This document shows, piece by piece, positions 32,467 through 41,118 of a stretch of DNA of 64,000 bases; within the stretch, counting starts at the first letter, position 1; each line of letters opens with the position of its first letter. The DNA is from JAGWAJ01 sp026707615. GTDB lineage: Bacteria; Acidobacteriota; Vicinamibacteria; Vicinamibacterales; UBA8438. The notes beneath the pieces are model-generated. The model searched no databases, had not been told where the DNA came from, and was given only the letters and a program-made list of their open reading frames with translations. The stretch spans positions 1,922,001-1,986,000 of the forward strand of contig CBDBMW010000013.1 of the NCBI GenBank assembly GCA_965207595.1, given 5' to 3'. The position numbers were made by a program, and so were the translations under genes.

Positions 32467-33501
32467 ATGACGACCGAAACGAATCGGCGGTGGCTTCTTG
32501 CGTCGCGGCCGCAGGGCATGGCGGCGGAGTCGAACTTCGAGCGGCGCGACGAGCCCCGCCCGACGGTGACCGACGGCCGGCTCCTGGTCCGCACGCTCTA
32601 CCTCTCCGTCGATCCGGCGATGCGGGGCTGGATGACCGAGGATCCCGATTACGTGGCGCCGATCCCGCTCGGCTCGGTGATGCCCTCGGGCGGCCTCGGG
32701 CAGGTCGTCGAATCGCGCCACGACGATTTCCGGCCCGGGGACTTCGTGTCGGGCCTTCTCGGCTGGCAGGACTACTGCCTGACCGACGGCAGGGGGCCCG
32801 CGCCGCTCCAGACCTTCGAGCCCGTGCATGCGCTGCCGATGTACCTCGGCACGCTCGGCGGCACGGGACTCACCGCGTATTTCGGGATGCGCGAGGTGGC
32901 CCGCCCCAAGGAGGGGGAGACGGTCGTCGTCTCCGGTGCGGCCGGGGCGACCGGGTCGGTCGCCGCGCAGATCGGCAAGATCCTGCAGTGCCGCGTGATC
33001 GGCATCGCCGGCGGCGCCGCCAAGTGCGGCTGGCTCACGGAAGAGCTCGGGCTCGACGGGGCCATCGACTACAAGGCGGACGACGTCGGCGCGCGCCTGG
33101 ACGAGCTCTGCCCCGGCGGCGTCGATGTATATTTCGACAACGTCGGCGGCCCGACGCTGGCCGTCCTGCTCGATCGCATGAACCGCTGGGGACGCATCGC
33201 CCTCTGCGGCATGATCTCCGGCTACAACGCGGGCGCCCCGCAACCGGGTCCCGCGAACCTGTTCCGGCTGATCACCCGGCGCATCCGCCTGGAGGGCTTC
33301 CTGGTGCCGGACTACGCCCCGCGCTTCAAGGAGGCGCGCCGGCAGCTCTCGGCGTGGCTCGCTACCGGCGCCCTCCGCTCGCACGAGGACGTCCGCGAGG
33401 GGTTCGAGACCGTCCCCGCCACCTTCCTCGACCTGTTCCGGGGCGGGAACACCGGCAAGCTGATGGTCAAGCTGGCCGACCCCCCGCTGCGGACCGGTTG
33501 A
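32467..33501 (+). CDS. MDR-family NADP-dependent oxidoreductase
   Basis: A 344-residue medium-chain dehydrogenase/reductase of the zinc-independent leukotriene B4 dehydrogenase / curcumin reductase group. The N-terminal catalytic domain has LYLSVDPAMRGWM near 46-58. The Rossmann domain has VVVSGAAGATGSVAAQIGK (about 155-173) and the GGAAKCGWLTEELG loop typical of NADPH use. The VDVYFDNVGG motif follows at about 219. Reduces activated double bonds of small molecules; substrate not predictable. ATG 32467 was chosen because the conserved sequence begins right after it. A TATAGT hexamer at 32434-32439 may be its -10. Confidence 0.9.
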   Translation: MTTETNRRWLLASRPQGMAAESNFERRDEPRPTVTDGRLLVRTLYLSVDPAMRGWMTEDPDYVAPIPLGSVMPSGGLGQVVESRHDDFRPGDFVSGLLGWQDYCLTDGRGPAPLQTFEPVHALPMYLGTLGGTGLTAYFGMREVARPKEGETVVVSGAAGATGSVAAQIGKILQCRVIGIAGGAAKCGWLTEELGLDGAIDYKADDVGARLDELCPGGVDVYFDNVGGPTLAVLLDRMNRWGRIALCGMISGYNAGAPQPGPANLFRLITRRIRLEGFLVPDYAPRFKEARRQLSAWLATGALRSHEDVREGFETVPATFLDLFRGGNTGKLMVKLADPPLRTG

Positions 33502-33557
33502 GCCGGCCGCCGCAATCGAGCCATACTGGCCGGCGGTCGACGAGCCCGGAGGATCCT

Positions 33558-35090
33558 GTGACGCAGCTCACGCGACGCGAATGGCACCGACTGACGCTCG
33601 GCGGTCTGGCCGCAGCCGCTTCCGGCGCCCTTCCCGGCCCGGCCCGCGGGGCCGCCCGTGGAAGAATGCCGGCCGCGGCCGAGTCCCGCTTCGACGGCGT
33701 CCTCATCGGCCTCCAGAGCTTCAGCTTCCGGGACATGACCCTCGACGAGGGGATTGCGGCGATGCAGCAGCTCGGGATCACGAGTTGCGAACTGTGGGAG
33801 TTCCACGTCGAGCCGCGCGAGCTGCGCCGGCCCGAGAACCGGGAGCGCCTGCGGCGCTGGCGGACGACCGTCCCCCTCGACCACTTCACGGAGATCGGGG
33901 TCCGCTTCGAGGAGGCGGGCATCGGCCTGAGCGCCTACAACCTCAGCTTCAAGGACCACTTCTCCGACGCCGAGATCGCCCGCGGGTTCGAGATGGCGGC
34001 GGCGCTCGGGGCGCCGGCCATCACGGCCTCGGCGCAGATGAACAGCATGCCGCGCATCGCCCGCTACGCCGAGCGCTTCGGGATGCCGGTGGCGATGCAC
34101 AACCACTCGCGCATCGATCCGAACGAGTTCGCGACCCCCGACGACTTCGAGCGGGCGATCCGCCTCGGCGGCGCAGCCCCGATCGCGGTCAACCTCGACA
34201 TCGGCCACATGGTGGCGGCCAACCACGATCCGCTCGCCTACCTTCGGGCCAACCACCAGCGCATCGTCACCATCCACCTCAAGGACCGGCGCCGCGACCA
34301 GGGTCCGAACACGCCCTGGGGCGAGGGCGACACGCCGATCCGGGAGACGTTGCTGCTGCTGCGCGACGAGGGCTGGGACATCCCGGCGAACATCGAGTAC
34401 GAGTACGCGGGCGGCGACACGCTGACCGAGCTCGGCCGCTGTCTCGACTACTGCAAGGACGTGCTCGGCGTCGGGGACGGCCGGGCGGCCGGCGCCTGGC
34501 GGCCCCTCTTCGACGGGACATCCACGGCGGCGTGGCGCGGCTACAAGCGGGACGCGTTGCCGGACGGCTGGCAGATCGTGGACGGCACCCTCGCGCGGGT
34601 CGGCCCGGGGGGCGACATCGTGACCGTCGACGAGTTCGAGAGCTTCGAGCTCCGCTTCGAGTGGCAGGTCGAGGCGGGCGGCAACAGCGGGGTATTCTTC
34701 GGGGTGACGGAGGAGATCGACGGCCCGGTCTGGTTCAGCGGTCCGGAGTACCAGATTCTCCACAACGCCGGACACCGCGACGGCGAGGCGCCGATCACCT
34801 CTGCCGGCAGCAACTACGCCGTGCATCCGCCGGTCCGCGACGTCACGCGCCCCGTCGGCGAGTGGAACCGGTCGCGGCTCATCGTCGAGCGGGGCCGGGT
34901 CGAGCACTGGATGAACGACACGCACCTGCTGACCTACGAGCTCGACAGCGCCGACTGGCAGGCGCGCGTTGCCGCGAGCAAGTTCGCGGACCTTCCGAGC
35001 TACGGGCGCGTGCGCCGCGGCCGCATCGCCATCCAGGACCACGGCGATCCCGTGCGCTTCCGCGACATCCGCATCCGGGAGCTCGAATGA
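33558..35090 (+). CDS. Tat-exported TIM-barrel (AP endonuclease 2-like) / DUF1080 fusion
   Basis: A 510-residue two-domain protein. The N-terminus has a twin-Arg signal (TRREWHRLTLGGLAAAASG). Residues about 48-310 are a sugar phosphate isomerase/epimerase-like TIM barrel, with LQSFSFRDM, CELWEFHV, NLDIGHM and EYEYAGGDT supplying metal ligands. Residues about 313-510 are a DUF1080 (3-keto-disaccharide hydrolase) domain, with WRPLFDGTSTAAWRGY and FEWQVEAGGNSGVFF. Both domain types occur as separate genes in Planctomycetes and Acidobacteria sugar-degradation clusters, so a role in periplasmic breakdown of modified sugars is likely. GTG start with GGAGGA upstream. The permease gene follows after 16 bases. 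Confidence 0.87.
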   Translation: MTQLTRREWHRLTLGGLAAAASGALPGPARGAARGRMPAAAESRFDGVLIGLQSFSFRDMTLDEGIAAMQQLGITSCELWEFHVEPRELRRPENRERLRRWRTTVPLDHFTEIGVRFEEAGIGLSAYNLSFKDHFSDAEIARGFEMAAALGAPAITASAQMNSMPRIARYAERFGMPVAMHNHSRIDPNEFATPDDFERAIRLGGAAPIAVNLDIGHMVAANHDPLAYLRANHQRIVTIHLKDRRRDQGPNTPWGEGDTPIRETLLLLRDEGWDIPANIEYEYAGGDTLTELGRCLDYCKDVLGVGDGRAAGAWRPLFDGTSTAAWRGYKRDALPDGWQIVDGTLARVGPGGDIVTVDEFESFELRFEWQVEAGGNSGVFFGVTEEIDGPVWFSGPEYQILHNAGHRDGEAPITSAGSNYAVHPPVRDVTRPVGEWNRSRLIVERGRVEHWMNDTHLLTYELDSADWQARVAASKFADLPSYGRVRRGRIAIQDHGDPVRFRDIRIRELE

Positions 35091-35106
35091 CCCGCCCACC
35101 CCTCCG

Positions 35107-36336
35107 ATGACCGCAGGCGTGCGCTTTCGGCTCTCGACGATGATGTTCCTCCAGTACTTCATCTGGGGGGCATGGTCCGTGCCGCTGGGTACCTACCTGG
35201 GCGGCCCGCTCGCGTTCGAGGGAGAGCAGATCGGGCTCGTCTTCGGCACGACGGCCATCGCGGCGATGGTGTCGCCCTTCTTCGTCGGCATGGTGGCGGA
35301 CCGCTTCTTCGCCACGGAGCGGCTGCTGGCGGCGCTGCACGTCACGGGGGGACTCCTGCTGCTCGCGACGTCGCAGCAGGAGTCGTTCGGAGCGTTCTAC
35401 GGCGTCCTGCTCGCCTACGCCCTCTGCTACATGCCGACCCTGGCGCTGACGAACGCAATCGCGTTCCGCCAGATGGCGAACCCCGGCCAGCAGTTCCCGG
35501 CGGTTCGCGTGCTCGGGACGATCGGCTGGATCGCGGCGGGCCTGGCGGTGGGCTTTCTCGCTCTCGAGGACACCGCGCGACCCCTGCAGATCGCGGCCGC
35601 GGCGTCGGTCGTCCTCGGGGGCTTCTGCCTCGCCCTGCCGCACACGCCGCCCGCGAGGGCGGCGACGCGGGTCACGGCGCGCGACGTCCTCGGCCTGGAC
35701 GCGCTGCGGCTCCTGCGGGAGCGCTCCTTCGCGGTCTTCGTGGTCGGTTCGTTCCTCGTCTGCATCCCGCTGCAGTTCTACTACACGTTCGCCAATCCCT
35801 TCCTGAACGAGATCGGGGTCACCAATGCCGCCGGCAAGATGACTCTCGGACAGGTCTCCGAGATCGGCTTCATGGTCCTGATGCCGTGGCTGCTGGTGCG
35901 ACTGGGCGTGAAGCGGCTTCTCCTGGTGGGGATGCTGGCCTGGGCCCTGCGGTACGTCCTGTTCGCCTTCGGCGACCCGGGGGCCGGAGTCTGGATGCTC
36001 TACGGCGGCATCCTCCTGCACGGCGTCTGCTACGACTTCTTCTTCGTGACCGGCCAGATCTACGTGGACACGAAGGCCCCGGCGGACCTGCGCGCCGCCG
36101 CGCAGGGCTTCATCGCCTTCGTGACGCTCGGTGCCGGAGGGTTCATCGGGACCTGGCTCGCGGGCCGCGTGGTGGACGCCTACGCGGTGGCCGGCGGGGC
36201 GCCGGGGCACGAGTGGAACGCGATCTGGCTCGTTCCGGCCCTCTGGTCCGCCGTCGTGCTGGTGCTGGTCGCGGCCTTCTTCACGCACCGCGAGGGACCG
36301 GCACCGCGCTCGGCGGCCGCCGCGGCCGCGGCCTGA
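35107..36336 (+). CDS. Nucleoside:H+ symporter-type (NupG-like) MFS permease
   Basis: A 409-residue membrane protein with about twelve hydrophobic segments. The start LSTMMFLQYFIWGAWSVPLG closely matches the opening helix of the NupG/XapB nucleoside:proton symporter family, and the FFVGMVADRFF loop follows TM2. Length is typical. Given the adjacent sugar-degradation fusion gene (16-base gap), it may import a sugar or nucleoside-like product rather than nucleosides; that is inference. The Ala-rich C-terminal tail is not conserved. Confidence 0.85.
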   Translation: MTAGVRFRLSTMMFLQYFIWGAWSVPLGTYLGGPLAFEGEQIGLVFGTTAIAAMVSPFFVGMVADRFFATERLLAALHVTGGLLLLATSQQESFGAFYGVLLAYALCYMPTLALTNAIAFRQMANPGQQFPAVRVLGTIGWIAAGLAVGFLALEDTARPLQIAAAASVVLGGFCLALPHTPPARAATRVTARDVLGLDALRLLRERSFAVFVVGSFLVCIPLQFYYTFANPFLNEIGVTNAAGKMTLGQVSEIGFMVLMPWLLVRLGVKRLLLVGMLAWALRYVLFAFGDPGAGVWMLYGGILLHGVCYDFFFVTGQIYVDTKAPADLRAAAQGFIAFVTLGAGGFIGTWLAGRVVDAYAVAGGAPGHEWNAIWLVPALWSAVVLVLVAAFFTHREGPAPRSAAAAAAA

Positions 36337-36534
36337 GCGGGTGCTGACGGCCCACCGCGCTCGGGCGAAGAGTGCCCGCGGCGCGGCCGGTCTCGAAGTC
36401 GCCGCACGCCGCCTCGTGCCGCGGCGCATGGGGTACGATATTCGTCGCGCGGGCGCCGGCGGGGGCGCAGCCGGGTCGTGGGAATCGGTCCCCGCAACGC
36501 CTCCCCACCGGCCCGGACCGCGGGTAGCGATACG

Positions 36535-37188
36535 ATGTCCTCAAGAGACACACCGACTCAGCCGGCCGACGGTACAACTCCGGCCCTGGACACCAAGCGG
36601 ATCTGCGTCTACCTGGGTGGCAACCTGGGGCGGGAGCAGCGCTACATCGACGAAGCCCAGACCCTGGGACGCCTGATGGCGGCAGACGGCATCGGGCTGG
36701 TGTACGGCGGGGCCCGCGTCGGGCTGATGGGCGTGCTCGCCCGCACCGTCCTCGAACGCGGCGGGTCGGTCACCGGAGTCGTGCCGCGTCAACTGTCGTA
36801 CCAGGACCTCGCACTCGACAGCCTGAGCGAGTTGCACGAGGTCGATACGATGCACGAGCGGAAGCACCTGATGCAGTCGCTCGCCAACGCCTGTCTCGCG
36901 CTGCCCGGCGGCTTCGGCACCCTGGAGGAGATGTTCGAGGCGCTGACCTGGTCGCAGCGGCCGCTGGAGCTGCACGAGAAACCGTGCGTCTTCCTCAACG
37001 TGGACGGCTACTACGACCACCTCTTCGAGTTCCTGGATCACGCGGCCGAGCGGGGGCTTCTGCTCCCGGCGAACCGGGCGCTCGCCCTCCAGGCGCCGAC
37101 GGCCGAATCCGCGATGCAGGTGATTCAGAAGGCCTGGGCGGACGAGGAGGCGGCGATGCTCCAGGTGATGCGCGCCTACGAGCAGTGA
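36535..37188 (+). CDS. LOG family protein (TIGR00730)
   Basis: A 217-residue Rossmann-like protein of the LOG family. PGGFGTLEEMFEAL (about 123-136) is the PGGxGTxxE signature, and GGARVGLMGVLA (about 60-71) is the nucleotide-binding loop. Family enzymes release cytokinin-type bases or cleave nucleoside 5'-monophosphates at the N-glycosidic bond (phosphoribohydrolase). The first 21 residues are an unconserved polar extension. A 198-base gap upstream holds no gene that I can see. Confidence 0.9.
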   Translation: MSSRDTPTQPADGTTPALDTKRICVYLGGNLGREQRYIDEAQTLGRLMAADGIGLVYGGARVGLMGVLARTVLERGGSVTGVVPRQLSYQDLALDSLSELHEVDTMHERKHLMQSLANACLALPGGFGTLEEMFEALTWSQRPLELHEKPCVFLNVDGYYDHLFEFLDHAAERGLLLPANRALALQAPTAESAMQVIQKAWADEEAAMLQVMRAYEQ

Positions 37189-37258
37189 GCGCGCCGGCGA
37201 AGGTGCGCGACCGGCCGTGGTTCGCCGGCCCCGCAAGCCCGTGCGCCCGCTGCGGTCC

Positions 37259-37600
37259 TCAGGCCGAGCCGTTCGCCGGCGCCTCGCGCGACTCGGTGAT
37301 CGGAATGATGCGATCGAAGCCGCTGATCCGGAACACTTCCTGGATGTGATTCTTCATCGCGCAGAGCACGAGCGATCCATCGGCCGTCTTGAGCGCCTTC
37401 GCCGCGATCAGCAGCACCCGCATGCCCGCGCTGCTGATGAAGTCGAGGCGGCTGAAGTCGACGATCAGTCGCCGCTCCCCGCCGCCGATGCGCTCCATGA
37501 CGATCGACTCGAAAGCTCGGGCGTTGCTGCTGTCCAGCCGTCCGACCGGAAGTAGTACCAGCGCGTCGTCCGTCCGCTCTTCCGCCACTTCGATGTTCAT
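37259..37600 (-). CDS. STAS-domain anti-anti-sigma factor
   Basis: A 113-residue SpoIIAA-like protein. The phosphorylatable residue is probably Ser57 in LDFISSAGMRVL, the position where SpoIIAA/RsbV are phosphorylated. The strand-helix order LLPVGRLDSSNA... VDFSRLDF fits one STAS domain. Its start overlaps the end of the RsbW-like kinase gene by 4 bases, so antagonist and kinase are made together in a partner-switch module. No sigma factor or phosphatase gene is adjacent. Confidence 0.9.
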   Translation of the reverse strand: MNIEVAEERTDDALVLLPVGRLDSSNARAFESIVMERIGGGERRLIVDFSRLDFISSAGMRVLLIAAKALKTADGSLVLCAMKNHIQEVFRISGFDRIIPITESREAPANGSA

Positions 37601-38058
37601 CGGTGCTCCTCGTCGCTCTGCCGGCGTCCCTTCGAGGCCGCCGGGTTGAGATCGTGCTCCAGGGTCAGGCGGTTCCGGCCGTTCTCGTACTCGTAGGTCA
37701 CGCGATCCGCGAACGTCCTGATGATGTGCAAGCCCAATCCGCCTATCGGCCGCCGCTCGACCGGGGCGTCCACGTCCGGGGGCGCGGCCGCCGTCGGATC
37801 GAAGCGGCGCCCGTTGTCGACGGTCGTGAGCACGAGCGCGTCGCCGTCGATGCGCACCGTCACCTCGATCCTCGGGCTCGCCACCCCGTCGAAGCCGTAG
37901 GTGACGGAGTTCGTGATCAACTCGTCGAGGGCCAGGTTGACCATGTAGATCTTCGGGTGCGGCAGCCGATTCGCGTCGCCGAACTCTTCCACCATCCGCG
38001 ACAGGCTGCGCACCGCCGACAGGCGGGGCGCGAGCGATACGTGGAACTCGTCCATCAT
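37597..38058 (-). CDS. RsbW-like anti-sigma serine kinase (GHKL ATPase)
   Basis: A 153-residue protein with the HATPase fold: N box ALDELITNSVTYGF (about 43-56), G1 box DNGRRFDP and G2 box GGLGLHIIRTF. This is the layout of RsbW/SpoIIAB-type kinases that bind a sigma factor and phosphorylate a STAS antagonist. Strong ribosome site AGGAGGAG upstream of the start at 38058 (a second Met follows at once). It overlaps the STAS gene by 4 bases. The C-terminal tail is basic and variable. The target sigma factor must be elsewhere, or the pair may control another output such as a response regulator phosphatase. Confidence 0.88.
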   Translation of the reverse strand: MMDEFHVSLAPRLSAVRSLSRMVEEFGDANRLPHPKIYMVNLALDELITNSVTYGFDGVASPRIEVTVRIDGDALVLTTVDNGRRFDPTAAAPPDVDAPVERRPIGGLGLHIIRTFADRVTYEYENGRNRLTLEHDLNPAASKGRRQSDEEHR

Positions 38059-38188
38059 GATCGAGCTCCTCCTGGTCGAGCGAGCCGGTCCCGCCCACCG
38101 GAGCGGCCCGCCGTCAGCCCTGACAGGGGCGTCGGCAGTCCGGGCCGGCGCGACAACCCGGGAGCGGGCGCGCCCGTGGCACGGACGC

Positions 38189-40351
38189 CTAGCGCTCGCC
38201 GAAGGACAGCCATGTGCCGCGGAGACCGGTCTGGCCGACTCCGGGCCGGGTCCAGTCGCATACTCCCCCGGCGAAGACCTCCCGCAGCTCGGCCTCTTCC
38301 TCGGCCGTGAACCTTGCCGCGTAGTCCGCAGGATCGACCGGCTTGGTGCGGCATTTGATGACGTCGCTCGCCACCGGGGCGCCCGCGACCTCGCGCGGCC
38401 CGGGGGGCGACGGGTAGAGCGCCTCGCAGCGGCCGCTCCCCCGCACCTGCTCCTCCACGATGCGGACCGGGTCGTCGTCGCGCGACCAGCAGGCGTCGAC
38501 CAGGTCGGCCGGACGGGCGCGGGCCACGCGTTCGACCCGCGGGTCGCTCGACGCGTCGGCGGCCAGGTTCGCCAGCCAGCGGTCCATCTGCGCCAGGGCT
38601 CCCCGGAGCACGGGGCTGCCGCTGTTGTAGAGGCCGTGGCGGTCGTCCTCGACCAGCATCACGTGGTTGTCGGTTCTCCCGTTCGCCTTGCGCAGGCGCT
38701 CGCGCATGGAGAACGAGTGATAGCGCACGTGCACGTCGCCGTTCTCCCGGTCGTCGCTGTACGCGCGGTAGTCGATGATCGGGGTCTCGGCCAGGCCCCC
38801 GCCCCCGCTGGTCAGGCGGCCCGTCTCGTAGGCGAGACGGATGGCTTCCGTGTCGGCCGCCGTCCGCTCGGCCTGGAAGCGTCCGTCCGGGTCGTAGCCG
38901 CCGATGCGCCGGTTGAGGTCCAGGAACTGCTCCGGCGTGATGACGCCGTCGTTCAGCGCGGCGAGGCCGTACTGGACCCCGGTGTTGTCGAGGGGGCGGC
39001 GGGCGAAGCCGGTCTCCGCGTCGCGCCCGTAGACGTTGACGTAGTGACTGTAGACGTCGCAGCGCGCGCCGTCGGGGTTGCCGGTCGGGTGGTACCGCAG
39101 GTGCTCGGGCAGCACGTCCGGGCAGAACTCGCCGACGTGGACCCGCCCCGCGTTGCGGGAGACGTTCGGCATCGTGGCCAGGGTGAGGAACCCGGCGACG
39201 GCCCGCCGCTGCTCGTCGGTGAAGCCGACGGTTGCGGTCTCGCGGAAGTAGCGGTCGAGAAGCCGGGCGTCGGTCACCATCGGGATGGTGCCGAAGCCGA
39301 CGTCCGGGAAGCTGCAGCCCGGAATGATGCCGTCGAGCAGGCCGGGATAGTTGTCGGCGATCTGGTGGTTCTGATACGACCCTCCGGAACAGCCCCACCC
39401 GATCGTGTAGCGCGGCGGCCCGTAGGCCTCGATGAAGCGCTCCTTGACGAGCATCATCGTCTCCGCGGCCAGCAGGTCGTTGCAGTTGTTGCCGTAGACG
39501 TTGAGGCTGGCCGACGCGACCGCGTAACCCTGGCTCAGCATCGCGTCGTCGGTCACGCCGCCCGTGCGCGCTCCCTGGCGGTACCAGCCGTTCACGCAGC
39601 CGCCGCCCAGCGTGTAGATGAGTCGCCCGTTCCACCCCGGCGAGACGGTCCACGGATCCGGCTCCGGATGGCCGGCGCCGGGGGCATGCAGCATGGCGAT
39701 CTGGTAGATGGCCCGGTTGGCGGTGCCGGTCTCGATGCGGACGACGTACGGCACCTCCCGGCCGGCGAGGGTCGTCGTTGCCACGTCGGCCGGCAGCGTG
39801 GCCGGATCGGCGAGCGGCACGAGCGTGTCCGTGCCCGACGCGCGGTAGACGTAGTCGACCCGGCGGGCGACCGAGCAGTGCTCGTCGAGCGGCGCCCCGA
39901 GCTTCTCCCCCGACTGCAGCTCGAACGCTTCGGTCTCGCAGACGAACGGCTCCTCGTGCGGCCCGGAGAAGACCGGCCCCTCGCCCGGGTGGTTGACGAG
40001 CGTCACCGTCGTCGCCGGACCGTCCCCGAGCGCTGCGGTTACCGTGTTGGAACCGAGCTGCAGCCGGTCCACGAGCCCCACCAGCCGCTGGCCGGCGGGG
40101 TCCGGACGGAACGCCCGCGTGGCGTCGGCGCCGTTCACCGTGACACGCACATCCGCCGGAGAGGCACCGGACGGGATGGAGACGGCCAGCAGCGCGTCCC
40201 CGCGGCTGACCATGTCCGGCCGGCTCGACAACACGGTCAGCTGCGCCTCGCCGTCCGCGGCGCGCGCCGACCCGCCCGGCGATCCGGTCGACAAGCCGAG
40301 CGCCAGCAGTCCGACTGCCGACCCGCGACCGACGATTCCGCGCTTCCGCAT
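38189..40351 (-). CDS. DUF6351 family exported esterase-like protein
   Basis: A 720-residue exported protein. The signal peptide is within residues 1-30. An Ig-like beta domain follows (about 35-110; VRVTVNGADATRAF). The large DUF6351 region has RLIYTLGGGCVNGWYRQG and WGCSGGSYQNHQIADNYPG; the Cys-Ser-Gly-Gly motif looks like the nucleophile elbow of tannase/feruloyl esterase-type alpha/beta hydrolases. Several paired Cys residues suggest periplasmic disulfides. The substrate is unknown; plant-derived or polyphenol esters are possible. The ATG at 40351 has GGAGGAGAG upstream. It is a single gene with no evident operon partner. Confidence 0.82.
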   Translation of the reverse strand: MRKRGIVGRGSAVGLLALGLSTGSPGGSARAADGEAQLTVLSSRPDMVSRGDALLAVSIPSGASPADVRVTVNGADATRAFRPDPAGQRLVGLVDRLQLGSNTVTAALGDGPATTVTLVNHPGEGPVFSGPHEEPFVCETEAFELQSGEKLGAPLDEHCSVARRVDYVYRASGTDTLVPLADPATLPADVATTTLAGREVPYVVRIETGTANRAIYQIAMLHAPGAGHPEPDPWTVSPGWNGRLIYTLGGGCVNGWYRQGARTGGVTDDAMLSQGYAVASASLNVYGNNCNDLLAAETMMLVKERFIEAYGPPRYTIGWGCSGGSYQNHQIADNYPGLLDGIIPGCSFPDVGFGTIPMVTDARLLDRYFRETATVGFTDEQRRAVAGFLTLATMPNVSRNAGRVHVGEFCPDVLPEHLRYHPTGNPDGARCDVYSHYVNVYGRDAETGFARRPLDNTGVQYGLAALNDGVITPEQFLDLNRRIGGYDPDGRFQAERTAADTEAIRLAYETGRLTSGGGGLAETPIIDYRAYSDDRENGDVHVRYHSFSMRERLRKANGRTDNHVMLVEDDRHGLYNSGSPVLRGALAQMDRWLANLAADASSDPRVERVARARPADLVDACWSRDDDPVRIVEEQVRGSGRCEALYPSPPGPREVAGAPVASDVIKCRTKPVDPADYAARFTAEEEAELREVFAGGVCDWTRPGVGQTGLRGTWLSFGER

Positions 40352-40493
40352 GGCTCGCTCTCCTCCCGCACGGCTTCCGCTCAAGACTACACGCATCACT
40401 CCCCCGCCGGCGCCGGCCGGCGAGCGAGCGCCGCGCCCTGGCGAGACCGGCCGCCCGGGCGCGGCGTCCCCCTGCGTGGGAACGATGAGCTCC

Positions 40494-40970
40494 TTACTTG
40501 AGCGCCGAGTAGTCCGAAGCGCTCATCATGATGACCTCGGCCCCCTCGAGCGGCGCCGGGTACTTGGCCAGGAGCTCGTCCCAGTCCGGGTCCCCGCGGA
40601 ACCCCTCCCAGACCTCGGTGCGGTGCGCCCGGTCGCGATAGGCGAGCATCCAGATCAGGGTGTTCGGATTGTCGAGGCTCTGCCAGACGGCGACGACCTT
40701 CGCGCCGTGCTTCTCGAAGATCGACACCTCGCCGTTGCGGAACCGGTCGTGCAGCTCGTCGATGCCGCCCGTGGTCTTGCCGTCCTCGGTGACGGCCGGG
40801 CGCGCGGTGTACATACGGATCTCGAAGCAGCGCGAGTCGTCCGCCACGTTGCCCTTCAGCTCGGCCGAGAGGTCACCGGCCGGACCGCACGGCGGCGGCG
40901 GCGCGTCCTGGGCGCTCGCGGCGCCGGTGAGCGCGAAGGCGACGACGACGGCGAGAAAGACTGATCGCAT
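40494..40970 (-). CDS. Exported NIPSNAP-family protein
   Basis: A 158-residue protein with a signal peptide (VFLAVVVAFALTGAASAQ) and a NIPSNAP dimeric ferredoxin-like domain (CFEIRMYTA at about 48; FRNGEVSIFEKHGAKVVAVW; WMLAYRDRAHRTEVWEGF). Bacterial members are abundant in Acidobacteria and their function is unknown. The ATG at 40970 is preceded by GGAGATCAGTG. Two hundred or so bases on either side hold no other gene. Confidence 0.85.
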   Translation of the reverse strand: MRSVFLAVVVAFALTGAASAQDAPPPPCGPAGDLSAELKGNVADDSRCFEIRMYTARPAVTEDGKTTGGIDELHDRFRNGEVSIFEKHGAKVVAVWQSLDNPNTLIWMLAYRDRAHRTEVWEGFRGDPDWDELLAKYPAPLEGAEVIMMSASDYSALK

Positions 40971-41118
40971 CACTGATCTCCTCCGATGTGAATGCCCCGG
41001 TCCGGCGTCTTCTCGGCAACGCGCGGACGCGCCCGCCCGCGAGGGCGGATCGCGACCGCATTGTAAGGCAGGCGGTCCCGCGCGGAAAGGGCCGGCCCCT
41101 GCGGCGGGCCGCAAACTC

